Source: Dictyobacter kobayashii
GTDB taxonomy: Bacteria > Chloroflexota > Ktedonobacteria > Ktedonobacterales > Ktedonobacteraceae
Direction of reading: 5' to 3'
NCBI RefSeq assembly: GCF_003967555.1
Contig: NZ_BIFS01000001.1
Coordinates: 4,774,001 to 4,838,000, forward strand
Length of the DNA stretch: 64,000 nucleotides
Part shown: positions 38,404 to 46,496 of the stretch, piece after piece
Position numbering within the stretch: position 1 is the first letter of the stretch
Layout: every line of letters begins with the position of its first letter
The notes under the pieces: generated by a model
Told to the model about the DNA's origin: nothing
The model's database searches: none
What the model saw: only the letters and a program-made list of their open reading frames with translations
Program-made: the position numbers and the translations under genes

Positions 38404-39036
38404 CTACGATAAGTAAATAATGCCAATGCGTTCTAGATCATGAAGAAGTTGCTGCACTTCTCCAGGCGGCCGTCCCGTCAAACGAACGAGTTCAATGAAT
38501 GATCTATTTCCGTCAATCAATAGGTATAAGTGACGGTAGTGACGCGGAAGATTGGCCCGGGCTAATCTGCGCATGCCTTCTTCAGCTGAGCAGGTACGAC
38601 GAGGATCACCAGGACCAACAGGTATGGACGGAGCTCCTGGTGTTACTGGTATCGCGGGCATCGATCCGGTCGTTGGACGTTGTCGGAAGTCGCCGGGTAA
38701 TGGTTGAGTAATGGATGGGCGGACCGCTGGTAATGATGGGTTGGTTGCCGGGGACATTTGAATGTTGGCCATTGGCCCGGTACCTTTATCTGTGTTAGTA
38801 TTAACAAAGATAAAACGGCATGGGCCCCAGGTTTTGAGCCAATCCAGTGCAGTCTGACCTTCAAGCTGTCCACTTTGTGCGGATGTGATATGACCCTGAG
38901 AAAAAGTGATCTCTCCCCACTCTCTTTGTGGTTCTTCTCCTCGCTCAATGGAGAGTTGCCCGGTTTTGCGCCCGAGCTGAAGAACCTGAATTACATTCAT
39001 TAATTGATCTGTTGCGATGCCACGTCGTGATGCCAT
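38404..39036 (-). CDS. DUF4388-domain protein
   Basis: 210 residues. The N-terminal DUF4388/PATAN-type domain (about 1-80) starts with the motif ...DQLMNVIQVLQLGRKTGQLSI and has WGEITFSQGHITSAQSG. A Pro-rich linker (80-140) and a C-terminal winged-helix-like segment follow, with RSFIELVRLTGRPPGEVQQLLHDLERIGIIYL. Such domains occur in PatA-type response regulators and in proteins tied to gliding or GTPase signalling. First gene of an operon with the dCache sensor. A divergent sigma factor gene starts about 395 bases away. Confidence 0.85.
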   Translation of the reverse strand: MASRRGIATDQLMNVIQVLQLGRKTGQLSIERGEEPQREWGEITFSQGHITSAQSGQLEGQTALDWLKTWGPCRFIFVNTNTDKGTGPMANIQMSPATNPSLPAVRPSITQPLPGDFRQRPTTGSMPAIPVTPGAPSIPVGPGDPRRTCSAEEGMRRLARANLPRHYRHLYLLIDGNRSFIELVRLTGRPPGEVQQLLHDLERIGIIYLS

Positions 39037-39430
39037 GAGCGTCTTGCTCCGTCTCTAAGCATGTCTAACCTTAAAGGTCGTATCTATTGAAAGATTATAC
39101 AAGCATAGCATAAAGAACGAAAATTGTGACAATTTTTTCATTTTGTTGAGCAAAATCACCTAATAAACGGTACTATTATCCTTTATTTGCTGAGTAATTT
39201 AAGTTGTAGACAATAAATCTTGCATATTCTGTTTTGAATAAACATTATATAACATCAGCGTGTGGCTATAGACCCTCAAACGTGCGATAATAAGTGAAAA
39301 CATCTTAGAGATGTATTGCTGACCAATCACAGGTTTGTAACCTTATTTATCCGGTACTATGCTCATAGACGCGTGTAGCAGTCTGTAGCCGTAAAATATG
39401 TAGTAGTCTGGAAGCAGGGAGCTATTGCCG
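39037..39430. other. AT-rich divergent regulatory region
   Basis: This gap separates the DUF4388 operon from the sigma factor gene. It is clearly more AT-rich than its surroundings and probably holds both promoters, but I cannot assign boxes with confidence. Confidence 0.4.
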
Positions 39431-40186
39431 ATGGAGTCTCACAACCTCTCTCAGCCATCTGACTCACAGTCTGATCTGAGAGGACAGGGTGACAATGCGC
39501 CACAAACTGAGCTACTTTCAATTAACGAGCTGGCTCGTTATTGCTCAGAGGAGACCAACAAATTTCTGAAGCAGAGCGTCTCTAATGATCGTTATTGCCT
39601 TGAATTATTTCGTCGCGCGATTATCTATCGAGACGAAGGAGCATGGGAGTGCATTTATCAACAGTATGCGCCTCTTGTCCTGACCTGGGTGTCGCAACAC
39701 CAGAGTGCCACGCCAATTTTAGGCCAGGATGGCGCGGCCCCACTGGTTAATGCGGCTTTTGCCAAGTTCGCGCAGGCGTTGACCCCGGCCAAAATTGGCA
39801 ATTTTGATTCATTAGCTGCTATATTGAAATATCTTAAAATGTGTGTACATAGCGTGGTTGCTGATGAGGTTCGCATACGCCAGTCGCGCCAGTATGAAGA
39901 TACGCTGGAGTCTATCGAGCATGAGCCGGCCAGTGACGATCCCGCTGAAGATGTGGTTGCCAATCTCTCAGCACAAGATCTCTGGAAGATTATTCTTGAA
40001 GAAGTACGTAGCGAGGATGAGCGTATACTTATATATGAGGCCTATGTTCATGGTATGAAACCAGGGGAGATAAGTGCGCAGCATCCACGCTTTTTTACAT
40101 CGGTCGATGATGTATACCGTATTAAGCGTAATGTTCTGGAACGCCTGCGTCGCAATCGACGCCTGCGGGCTCTTTTTCATCGCTAG
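39431..40186 (+). CDS. ECF-like RNA polymerase sigma factor
   Basis: 252 residues. The region-2-like part (LFRRAIIYRDEGAWECIYQQYAPLVLTWVSQH) carries the typical ECF core-binding sequence. A region-4-like part at the end reads IYEAYVHGMKPGEISAQHP, then RIKRNVLERLRRNRRLRALF. The N-terminal 60 residues are an extension with Ser and Gln. Family members direct transcription to a small regulon, often including their own gene. A zinc-finger protein follows after 277 bases and could be its anti-sigma factor. AGGGAG lies 8 bases before ATG 39431, which I prefer to the TTG at 39425. Confidence 0.8.
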   Translation: MESHNLSQPSDSQSDLRGQGDNAPQTELLSINELARYCSEETNKFLKQSVSNDRYCLELFRRAIIYRDEGAWECIYQQYAPLVLTWVSQHQSATPILGQDGAAPLVNAAFAKFAQALTPAKIGNFDSLAAILKYLKMCVHSVVADEVRIRQSRQYEDTLESIEHEPASDDPAEDVVANLSAQDLWKIILEEVRSEDERILIYEAYVHGMKPGEISAQHPRFFTSVDDVYRIKRNVLERLRRNRRLRALFHR

Positions 40187-40463
40187 AATTTACAATAATT
40201 GTGAGTTCTTAGATACATTTCTAAATGAATCTAAAAGTGGACCTCAAATCGGGTCCGAAAAGTGCGAACAGGCTCGTTTATTTTGATGAAGTAACAGACA
40301 AAAGGTCTTCTTCCAGGTTTTTCAGCTTTGTAGGGAGCATTGGCGTATATATCTTGTATTCGCATACGTGGTCTCTACCGTTCTACCTATATACGGACGA
40401 TCCCGCTGGGGGAGGGAGAAATGTGCTGAACCTGTAGCCTATGTTGATATAGAGGAAAAGCTC

Positions 40464-41276
40464 ATGGAGTGTCGTGAACCAGGTGCTATTAGCAGTGAAG
40501 AGCTCATTGCCTACCTAGAGGGCGAAAAAGTGCGGCCCGCGGTCGTAGAGCACCTTGCGCGCTGTCAAAAATGTTCTTCGCAGCTGGCAATATATCGCGG
40601 TATGGAGCGCAAGCTGACCCATCAACTGTATCGCTGGGATTGCCCGCCCAACCAGGTGCTCGGTGATTTTGCTTTAGGGCTGTTAGATAATGATCAGGCC
40701 GTAAGCGTTCAAACGCACCTGGATATGTGTGTGCTTTGTTCTGCCGAAATGGTGACGCTTACCAACTTTTTGGCTACTGATCCACTACCTGTGGCAAGTG
40801 CGCGGGTTGAGGTCAGGCCTATGCACATGCCACGCCATCTGTATCAGCCGGTACAACATATCAAGCGCAGCATTGAGCAAGTACGTGAGCAGACATTTGA
40901 GGGCGTACGACGTATCGCTGCTCTATTGCAGCCAGCGCAACCGGGCTTTGCCTATCAGCGTAGTGTGGCTCAATCGGGCTTATCCTGGCCGCGTAATTAC
41001 CTGGCCGAGGATGTCAGTATCTCGTTGCAGCTTGAAAGTAGCGCCAGGCAGCGAGGCGCCCTGCAGTTGATTGGACTGGTCACGCGCCAGGGCGAAGCGA
41101 TTGATGCCTTACAGGGCATGCCGGCCCGACTCCTGACCGGTGAGGGTGTCGTGCAGACTCAGCATATCGATGAGTTGGGAAATATCATCTTTCCCGTCCT
41201 GCAACCCACCACCTACACTATGGAGTTACGCTTACCCGACGGTATCGTCGTCATCGATTCGCTAGCGGTGCCGTAG
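40464..41276 (+). CDS. Double zinc-finger (anti-sigma-like) protein
   Basis: The frame is open far upstream, but ATG 40464 has GAGGAAAAG before it. 270 residues. Two HxxxCxxC modules occur: EHLARCQKCSSQLA near residue 35 and THLDMCVLCSAEMV near 95. These are zinc-binding sites typical of anti-sigma factors. No membrane helix follows, so it is cytosolic. The C-terminal 150 residues look beta-rich (VSISLQLESSARQRGALQLIG, PTTYTMELRLPDGIVVIDSL) and resemble a carboxypeptidase-regulatory-like or sensor domain. It is placed after the sigma factor and before the CHAT gene, which suggests regulation of the sigma factor. Confidence 0.8.
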   Translation: MECREPGAISSEELIAYLEGEKVRPAVVEHLARCQKCSSQLAIYRGMERKLTHQLYRWDCPPNQVLGDFALGLLDNDQAVSVQTHLDMCVLCSAEMVTLTNFLATDPLPVASARVEVRPMHMPRHLYQPVQHIKRSIEQVREQTFEGVRRIAALLQPAQPGFAYQRSVAQSGLSWPRNYLAEDVSISLQLESSARQRGALQLIGLVTRQGEAIDALQGMPARLLTGEGVVQTQHIDELGNIIFPVLQPTTYTMELRLPDGIVVIDSLAVP

Positions 41277-41297
41277 CTACTCTCGCAGGGCCGTAAA

Positions 41298-41437
41298 GCC
41301 AGGAGGTGCAGGAGGGCTAAATCCCCCCTTCCGCCGACAAATAAAAGCCGGGAGGTGCAGGAGGGGCGGCTAGCCCCTCCTGCCGGGGTTTGGGGTGTCC
41401 CCAACAAACCTCTCTCCCTCCTCCCGCCGAAGGCGGG
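41298..41437 (+). repeat. Dispersed three-hairpin element, copy C (with a preceding half copy)
   Basis: The main copy (41347-41437) has GCAGGAGGGGC-GGCTA-GCCCCTCCTGC, then GGGG-TGT-CCCC, a pyrimidine tract and CCCGCC-GAA-GGCGGG. The half copy at 41298-41336 repeats the GGTGCAGGAGGG start. It lies between the zinc-finger and CHAT genes. Confidence 0.8.
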
Positions 41438-41519
41438 AATTGAAGAGGTATAACAACCTCTTTTAAAATGGAAGATCATAGGGGACACACACAGCGACAC
41501 TAGATAAGTTGATAATACT

Positions 41520-44471
41520 ATGACTCCTCAAGATCTGGTCGCGGCATTGGTCGGCATGAATGAAGAACAAGGCCGACAATTGTTGCAGGCACACCTCCCC
41601 TTTTTTAGTACGCCGGCCCTGGATCGGTTGGTCTATACCCTGAAGAAAGAGACCGACCGGAGCTGGAATGTGGATGCCGAGCGTTCACTTACGCTCTCGG
41701 GCTATCTTTTGCTGATCGGCGATAGCACTAAAAATACGTATTACCATGCCCTGGGCTTGATGGCGCGTGGGGATGCCTTACGCCGCCTGGGTCGCAATCA
41801 GGAGTCGCTGCCGTTTTTTGATGCTGCTGGCGAGGAGTTCATTTCAATCAGCGATGAGGTGAGCTGGGCCAGGACGCGATTTGGGCGTATCAATGCTTGC
41901 CTGGGCCTCAATCGCACTACCGAGGCGCTCCAGGATGCTGAGAAGGCGCGGGCCATTTTTATGCGCCATGGGAAGTTGTTGCGGGCCGGTCAGATCGATG
42001 CTAATGCGGCGATCATTAATTTTGAGCTTGGTCGCTATGAGCAGGCTTTGCATCTTTTTGATCGGGCCATTGAGACATATGTGTTGCATGGTGATAAGGT
42101 TGATCTTCACCTGGCTCGTGCGCAGGGAAATAAAGCCCTTACCCTGGCGGCCCAGGGTAAGTTCCGTGAAGCGGTCGCTCTCCATGAACAGGCGCGCACA
42201 ACTTTTGCCCGCTATGGTGAGAGGGAAGAGATCGCGGTGGCCCGCGAAGAATTAAATATCGCGGATATCTATGCGGCACAGGGTCGCTATAGCCAGGCGC
42301 TCTTGCTCTATAATCAGAGCCGCGAGCGTTTTCAACGCCATAAGATTGTTTTTGCGGCCTATGAAGTAGCGCAGCAGATGTGCCTGTGTCTTGTACGGCT
42401 TAATCGTGCCCGTGAGGCGTATGATCTGGCCAGTGAGACGATTGAGTATTTCCGTTCCTCGCCCTCGCAACGCCACAATCTTGCTCGTTCCCTGATGCAT
42501 AAGGCTGCCGCGGCCATTCTGTTGGATGATATGCGGGCTTCGGAAGAGATGTTGCATGAAGCCAGCCAATTGTTAGAGGAGGGTGGCTTTCATCGCCTGG
42601 CGATCCTGGCCCGTTTGCAGCGGGCTGAATTATATTTTGCTGATCAGCAGGTCGACGCCAGTGCGCGTGAGGTTGAGCATGTGGCGGATATCTTTGCTGA
42701 GCAAGAAGATCTGCCGCGCCTGGCGCAGGCGATCTTGCTGCAAGGTCGCATCGCGGATGCGCGCGGCGATATCTTGATGGCCCAGGATCTATGTACCCAG
42801 GCCCTGGATGTGGCCCAGGGTCAGGGTCTGTTGGAGCTACAGTATCGCTGTTTTGATTTGCTGGGACAGTTGTCCGAGCGCCGCGAGGATCTGGATGGGG
42901 CCGCTGACCATTATGATCGGGCCATCCAGGGTATCGATGATGTGCAGAGCCGCCTGGTGCTGGATGAGCGTACCAGTTTCCTGGAGAATAAGCGCGATAT
43001 TTATCAACGGGCGATTGTGCTTGCCTTGCACCGTGGCCGGGTTGAACAGGCCCTGGCCTATGTTGAGAAGGCTAAGTCCCGCGTCCTGGGCGATTATCTG
43101 CGCCATAATATCGATATTCGCGTGCGCGCCGATGATCGTATGAGCGAGGATATTCTGGATGCTCTGGTCAAGGCCCGTGAGGAGCAGGCCTGGTTTAGCT
43201 CGATTGTCTACCATACTGAGGATGAGTCTAATCTGAGTGATACGGCGATTATGCGTATTCGCTCGGTTGATCCCGCTACGGCTCGCCAGGAGATGCAAAA
43301 GCGTGAGCGGCGTATCGAGCAGTTATTTGAGCAGATACAATTGCGTTCGGCGGGCTCGCTCGTCTCGCGTCCACGCGCCAATTTACTGCATGCAGATGCT
43401 TCTGCGCTGGGCAAGAAATTACCGCCCGGTACCTTTCTGCTCGAATACTATCTCTCGGATCAGGATCTCTACGTCTTTTATCTCACTGCCAGTGGTATGA
43501 CTATGCGTAGCGTGCCGGGGGCGGTCCCCCAATTGGAGCGGCTCTATTCACTCTGGCGTACCAACCTGGATCTCTCCGGGCAGGCGGCCAACACGGCCGA
43601 TCAGGCCCAGGCTTTTCTGAGCCTGCAAGACAATAGTCTGGGCCTGCTTAAACGTTTCTATGATCTGCTCTTGCTCCCACTTGCTGATCTCTTGCAGTCC
43701 TGCCGCCACCTGGTGATTGTCCCTTATGGCATGCTGCACTATATCCCTTTTCATTGCCTGTATGATGGCGCGCGCTTTGTGATTGAGAAGGCGGAGATCT
43801 CTTACCTGCCTTCCGCGACCCTGATGGATATCTGTCGGCGCCGTGGACAATCGGTTCTGGAACGGCATATTCCTCTGCAGCAATCTCTGGTGATGGGGTT
43901 ATCGGATAGTGGCCGTCTGGGATATGCTATTCAGGAGGCGCAAACGGTGGCACGCCAGCTCCAGGTCACCTGTGCGCTCAACCAGGATGCCACGGCTGCC
44001 CTGCTCTGGCAACGCGGTCCTGTTAGCCCTGTGGTGCATATTGCCGCCCATGGCCTCTTCCGCCTGGATGCGCCCAACTTCTCCCACATCCAGCTGGCTG
44101 ATCGTCAGCTCAGTACCATTGAAGTCTTTAATCTTAATCTCGCCCAATGTTCGCTGCTTGTCTTGAGCGCCTGTGAAACCGGCCGCGCGGTCGTCGGCGG
44201 ACTCGACGAAGTAATTGGTCTGGGCCGTGGCTTCCTCTATGCTGGAGCCGCCTCATTGCTACCCACGCTCTGGAAGGTAGACGATGCCAGTAGCGCCGAA
44301 CTAATGGAGCTTTTTTACCAGGCCCTCCTTGGCGGAGCCGGCAAATCGACCGCCCTCGCCTATGCCCAGCGCGTCTTCATCGCCCGTGCCCGCGCCTCCG
44401 CCCACCCTTATCGTGTCCACCCCTACTTCTGGGCCGCCTTCCACCTCATAGGTGACGCCGGCCCCTCCTAA
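41520..44471 (+). CDS. TPR-CHAT protease-like protein
   Basis: 983 residues. The first 650 are TPR/coiled-coil repeats with recurring A-A-Y/F patterns (YEQALHLFDRAIETYVLHG, YSQALLLYNQSRERFQ). The C-terminal CHAT domain (about 690-980) keeps the caspase-like dyad: His844 in HIAAHGLFR and Cys885 in LSACETG. Such proteins act as proteases in bacterial defence (for example the gasdermin and CRISPR-linked Csx29 types) and in signalling, but targets vary. No gasdermin-like gene is adjacent. Position after the sigma and zinc-finger genes suggests joint regulation. The 3' end, including the stop, sits within a 20-bp tandem repeat. Confidence 0.88.
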   Translation: MTPQDLVAALVGMNEEQGRQLLQAHLPFFSTPALDRLVYTLKKETDRSWNVDAERSLTLSGYLLLIGDSTKNTYYHALGLMARGDALRRLGRNQESLPFFDAAGEEFISISDEVSWARTRFGRINACLGLNRTTEALQDAEKARAIFMRHGKLLRAGQIDANAAIINFELGRYEQALHLFDRAIETYVLHGDKVDLHLARAQGNKALTLAAQGKFREAVALHEQARTTFARYGEREEIAVAREELNIADIYAAQGRYSQALLLYNQSRERFQRHKIVFAAYEVAQQMCLCLVRLNRAREAYDLASETIEYFRSSPSQRHNLARSLMHKAAAAILLDDMRASEEMLHEASQLLEEGGFHRLAILARLQRAELYFADQQVDASAREVEHVADIFAEQEDLPRLAQAILLQGRIADARGDILMAQDLCTQALDVAQGQGLLELQYRCFDLLGQLSERREDLDGAADHYDRAIQGIDDVQSRLVLDERTSFLENKRDIYQRAIVLALHRGRVEQALAYVEKAKSRVLGDYLRHNIDIRVRADDRMSEDILDALVKAREEQAWFSSIVYHTEDESNLSDTAIMRIRSVDPATARQEMQKRERRIEQLFEQIQLRSAGSLVSRPRANLLHADASALGKKLPPGTFLLEYYLSDQDLYVFYLTASGMTMRSVPGAVPQLERLYSLWRTNLDLSGQAANTADQAQAFLSLQDNSLGLLKRFYDLLLLPLADLLQSCRHLVIVPYGMLHYIPFHCLYDGARFVIEKAEISYLPSATLMDICRRRGQSVLERHIPLQQSLVMGLSDSGRLGYAIQEAQTVARQLQVTCALNQDATAALLWQRGPVSPVVHIAAHGLFRLDAPNFSHIQLADRQLSTIEVFNLNLAQCSLLVLSACETGRAVVGGLDEVIGLGRGFLYAGAASLLPTLWKVDDASSAELMELFYQALLGGAGKSTALAYAQRVFIARARASAHPYRVHPYFWAAFHLIGDAGPS

Positions 44472-44512
44472 GACCTGCCGGCCCCTCCTAAGACCTGCCG
44501 GCCCCCTCCTCT
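44457..44512 (+). repeat. 20-bp tandem repeat over the CHAT stop codon
   Basis: About 2.5 copies of GCCGGCCCCTCCTAAGACCT. The first copy includes the stop codon of the CHAT gene, so unit gain or loss leaves the protein end unchanged. Confidence 0.85.
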
Positions 44513-44514
44513 AA

Positions 44515-44829
44515 ATGTACGTGCGGGGCTTGCCCCGCTTCTAACCTCCCCACCCGTCAACGCAGCAATAACAACGACGCGTATAGGTTCGGGGCTTGTC
44601 CCCGATTGCCGCCCCGGTAGGGCGGCCCGGTATCCTCACCAGCCGGTTGCTTGTCTCTGACACCTCGGTCCACGCGGTACCCAAACACGGACCATCCTTT
44701 TGGGCACCACATGGAGGAAAGGATCATAAGATGAGGAACTCCATCGCTGGGATATGGGGCCGCCGGCTCTGCGGAGGGCGGCAATCGGGGACAAGCCCCG
44801 AACCTATGCGATTCGCTTTTCTTGCTGCT
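44515..44829. repeat. Palindromic repeat region, MITE-like
   Basis: A GTACGTGCGGGGCTTGCCCC palindrome (44518) is followed by a 268-bp element (44562-44829). Its arms of about 60 bp pair (GGTTCGGGGCTTGTCCCCGA and its complement). It has no coding capacity. The same GTACGTGCGGGG family follows pnkp, so the hen1-pnkp pair lies between related repeats. Confidence 0.75.
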
Positions 44830-44987
44830 TATCGTTTCGGTCTTTGTTTGTCCTTTCAGGTAAATGTTCCTCTATACGCATAAATTGGATTTTGTTATAA
44901 TGCAATAATCTCATGTGTATATCTATACGCAAAATTATACTTCAACCACTGTATGGTGTACGTAGAAATGGGTAAGGATACCTGCCT

Positions 44988-46481
44988 ATGTTGCTGACAA
45001 TTTCGACCACGTATCAGCCCGCTACCGAGCTTGGCTATCTGCTGCATAAGAATCCCGCACGGGTGCAGAGCTTTGATTTGAATTTTGGCCAGGCCCATGT
45101 TTTTTATCCTGAAGCCACCGAGCAGCGCTGCACGGCTGCTCTACTATTAGATATCGATGCGGTAAATCTTGTGCGTAACAAGGGTAACGCGATGGCCATG
45201 GATCAGTATGTCAATGATCGGCCTTATGTGGCGTCGTCATTCCTGAGTGTGGCGCTGGCTGATGTATTTGGTACGGCCCTCAATGGACGTTGTAAGCAGC
45301 GTCCTGAGCTGGTTGTGACCCCGCTACCGCTCCAGGCGCAACTCGCGGTCGTCCCTTGTCGTGATGGTGAGGAGTGGTTGCGACGTCTATTCGAGCCGCT
45401 GGGCTATACCGTGGAGGTGGTCCAGCATCCCCTGGATGAGCTCCATCCGGAATGGGGGGATAGCCCTTATTTTACAGTGACCTTGAGCGCTACCTGTCGG
45501 TTGAGCGAGCTGTTGACCCATCTCTATGTCTTGATTCCGGTGCTGGATAATGCCAAGCACTATTGGATCGGCGATGATGAGGTCAATAAGCTGTTGCAGC
45601 GCGGCCAGGGCTGGCTCGAAAAGCATCCTGAGCGCCGGCGTATTGCTTATAACTATCTGCGCCACAAGCATGATCTGACACAGGAGGCCCTGGAGCGCCT
45701 GGTGATTGAGGCGGCCCAGAGTGATGAAGAGGCTAGCGAGATAGAGGCCGTGAGCGAAGAGACGAGCGAGGCCGAGGCTATAGAGACACAGTCTGTCCCT
45801 GCAACTGAGGTGCTGGAAGAGCAAGCTGGCTCTGAAACGGGTCAGGAGAAGAGCACGAAAAAGCGCGTGAACTTGCATGAGCAGCGCCTGTTGGCCGCGT
45901 TTGAGGTGGTTAAGCAGAGTGGAGCCCGGCGTGTGCTCGACCTGGGCTGTGGCGAGGGGCGCCTGCTCAAGAAGCTGCTGCAAGAGAAGAGCTTTGAGCA
46001 TATTTTGGGGCTGGATGTTTCTTATCAGGCTCTGGAATTGGCCCAGAAGCGTTTGCACCTGGCACGCATGTCGCCGCGCCAGCGTGAGCGCATTACGCTG
46101 GCGCATGGAGCCCTGACCTATCGAGATAAGCGCCTGGAAGGCTATGACGCGGCCGCCGTGGTTGAGGTGATTGAGCATCTGGACCCATCCAGACTCAGTG
46201 CGTTTGAGCGGGTGTTGTTTGAGTTTGCCCACCCCGCTACGGTAGTGATTACCACGCCTAACGCCGAGTATAACGTTAAATACGAGACCCTTGAATCCGG
46301 CAAGTTTCGCCACCAGGATCACCGCTTTGAATGGACGCGCGAACAGTTTCAGGATTGGTCGCGCCAGATTGCCGAGCGCTTCGGCTATCAGGTCCAGTTC
46401 TCTCCTGTTGGTCCCGAGGATGCTGAGGTGGGCGCCCCTTCGCAAATGGGTGTCTTCTCGCGTCATGAATCCGTCGCATAG
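44988..46481 (+). CDS. hen1: 3' terminal RNA ribose 2'-O-methyltransferase Hen1
   Basis: The 497-residue protein methylates the 2'-OH at the 3' end of a broken RNA before ligation, which blocks a second cut at the same site. The N-terminal half (about 1-240) is the Hen1-specific region that contacts Pnkp ligase. A Glu-rich linker follows (about 240-290). The methyltransferase domain has VLDLGCGEGRLL for AdoMet. Metal-binding residues lie in VVEVIEHLDPSRL, and TTPNAEYNVKYE plus RHQDHRFEWTREQF follow. The stop is 15 bases before pnkp, in one operon. A second shorter frame on the other strand is a shadow. Confidence 0.95.
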   Translation: MLLTISTTYQPATELGYLLHKNPARVQSFDLNFGQAHVFYPEATEQRCTAALLLDIDAVNLVRNKGNAMAMDQYVNDRPYVASSFLSVALADVFGTALNGRCKQRPELVVTPLPLQAQLAVVPCRDGEEWLRRLFEPLGYTVEVVQHPLDELHPEWGDSPYFTVTLSATCRLSELLTHLYVLIPVLDNAKHYWIGDDEVNKLLQRGQGWLEKHPERRRIAYNYLRHKHDLTQEALERLVIEAAQSDEEASEIEAVSEETSEAEAIETQSVPATEVLEEQAGSETGQEKSTKKRVNLHEQRLLAAFEVVKQSGARRVLDLGCGEGRLLKKLLQEKSFEHILGLDVSYQALELAQKRLHLARMSPRQRERITLAHGALTYRDKRLEGYDAAAVVEVIEHLDPSRLSAFERVLFEFAHPATVVITTPNAEYNVKYETLESGKFRHQDHRFEWTREQFQDWSRQIAERFGYQVQFSPVGPEDAEVGAPSQMGVFSRHESVA

Positions 46482-46496
46482 CTTCGAGGTACTTAG

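Noticed and set aside
40225..40437. Small frame between the sigma and zinc-finger genes
   Set aside because: No ribosome site and no protein-like pattern; likely leader sequence.
45387..46466. 359-residue frame opposite hen1
   Set aside because: Antisense to a well-supported hen1; Leu/Gln/Arg-rich shadow without motifs.
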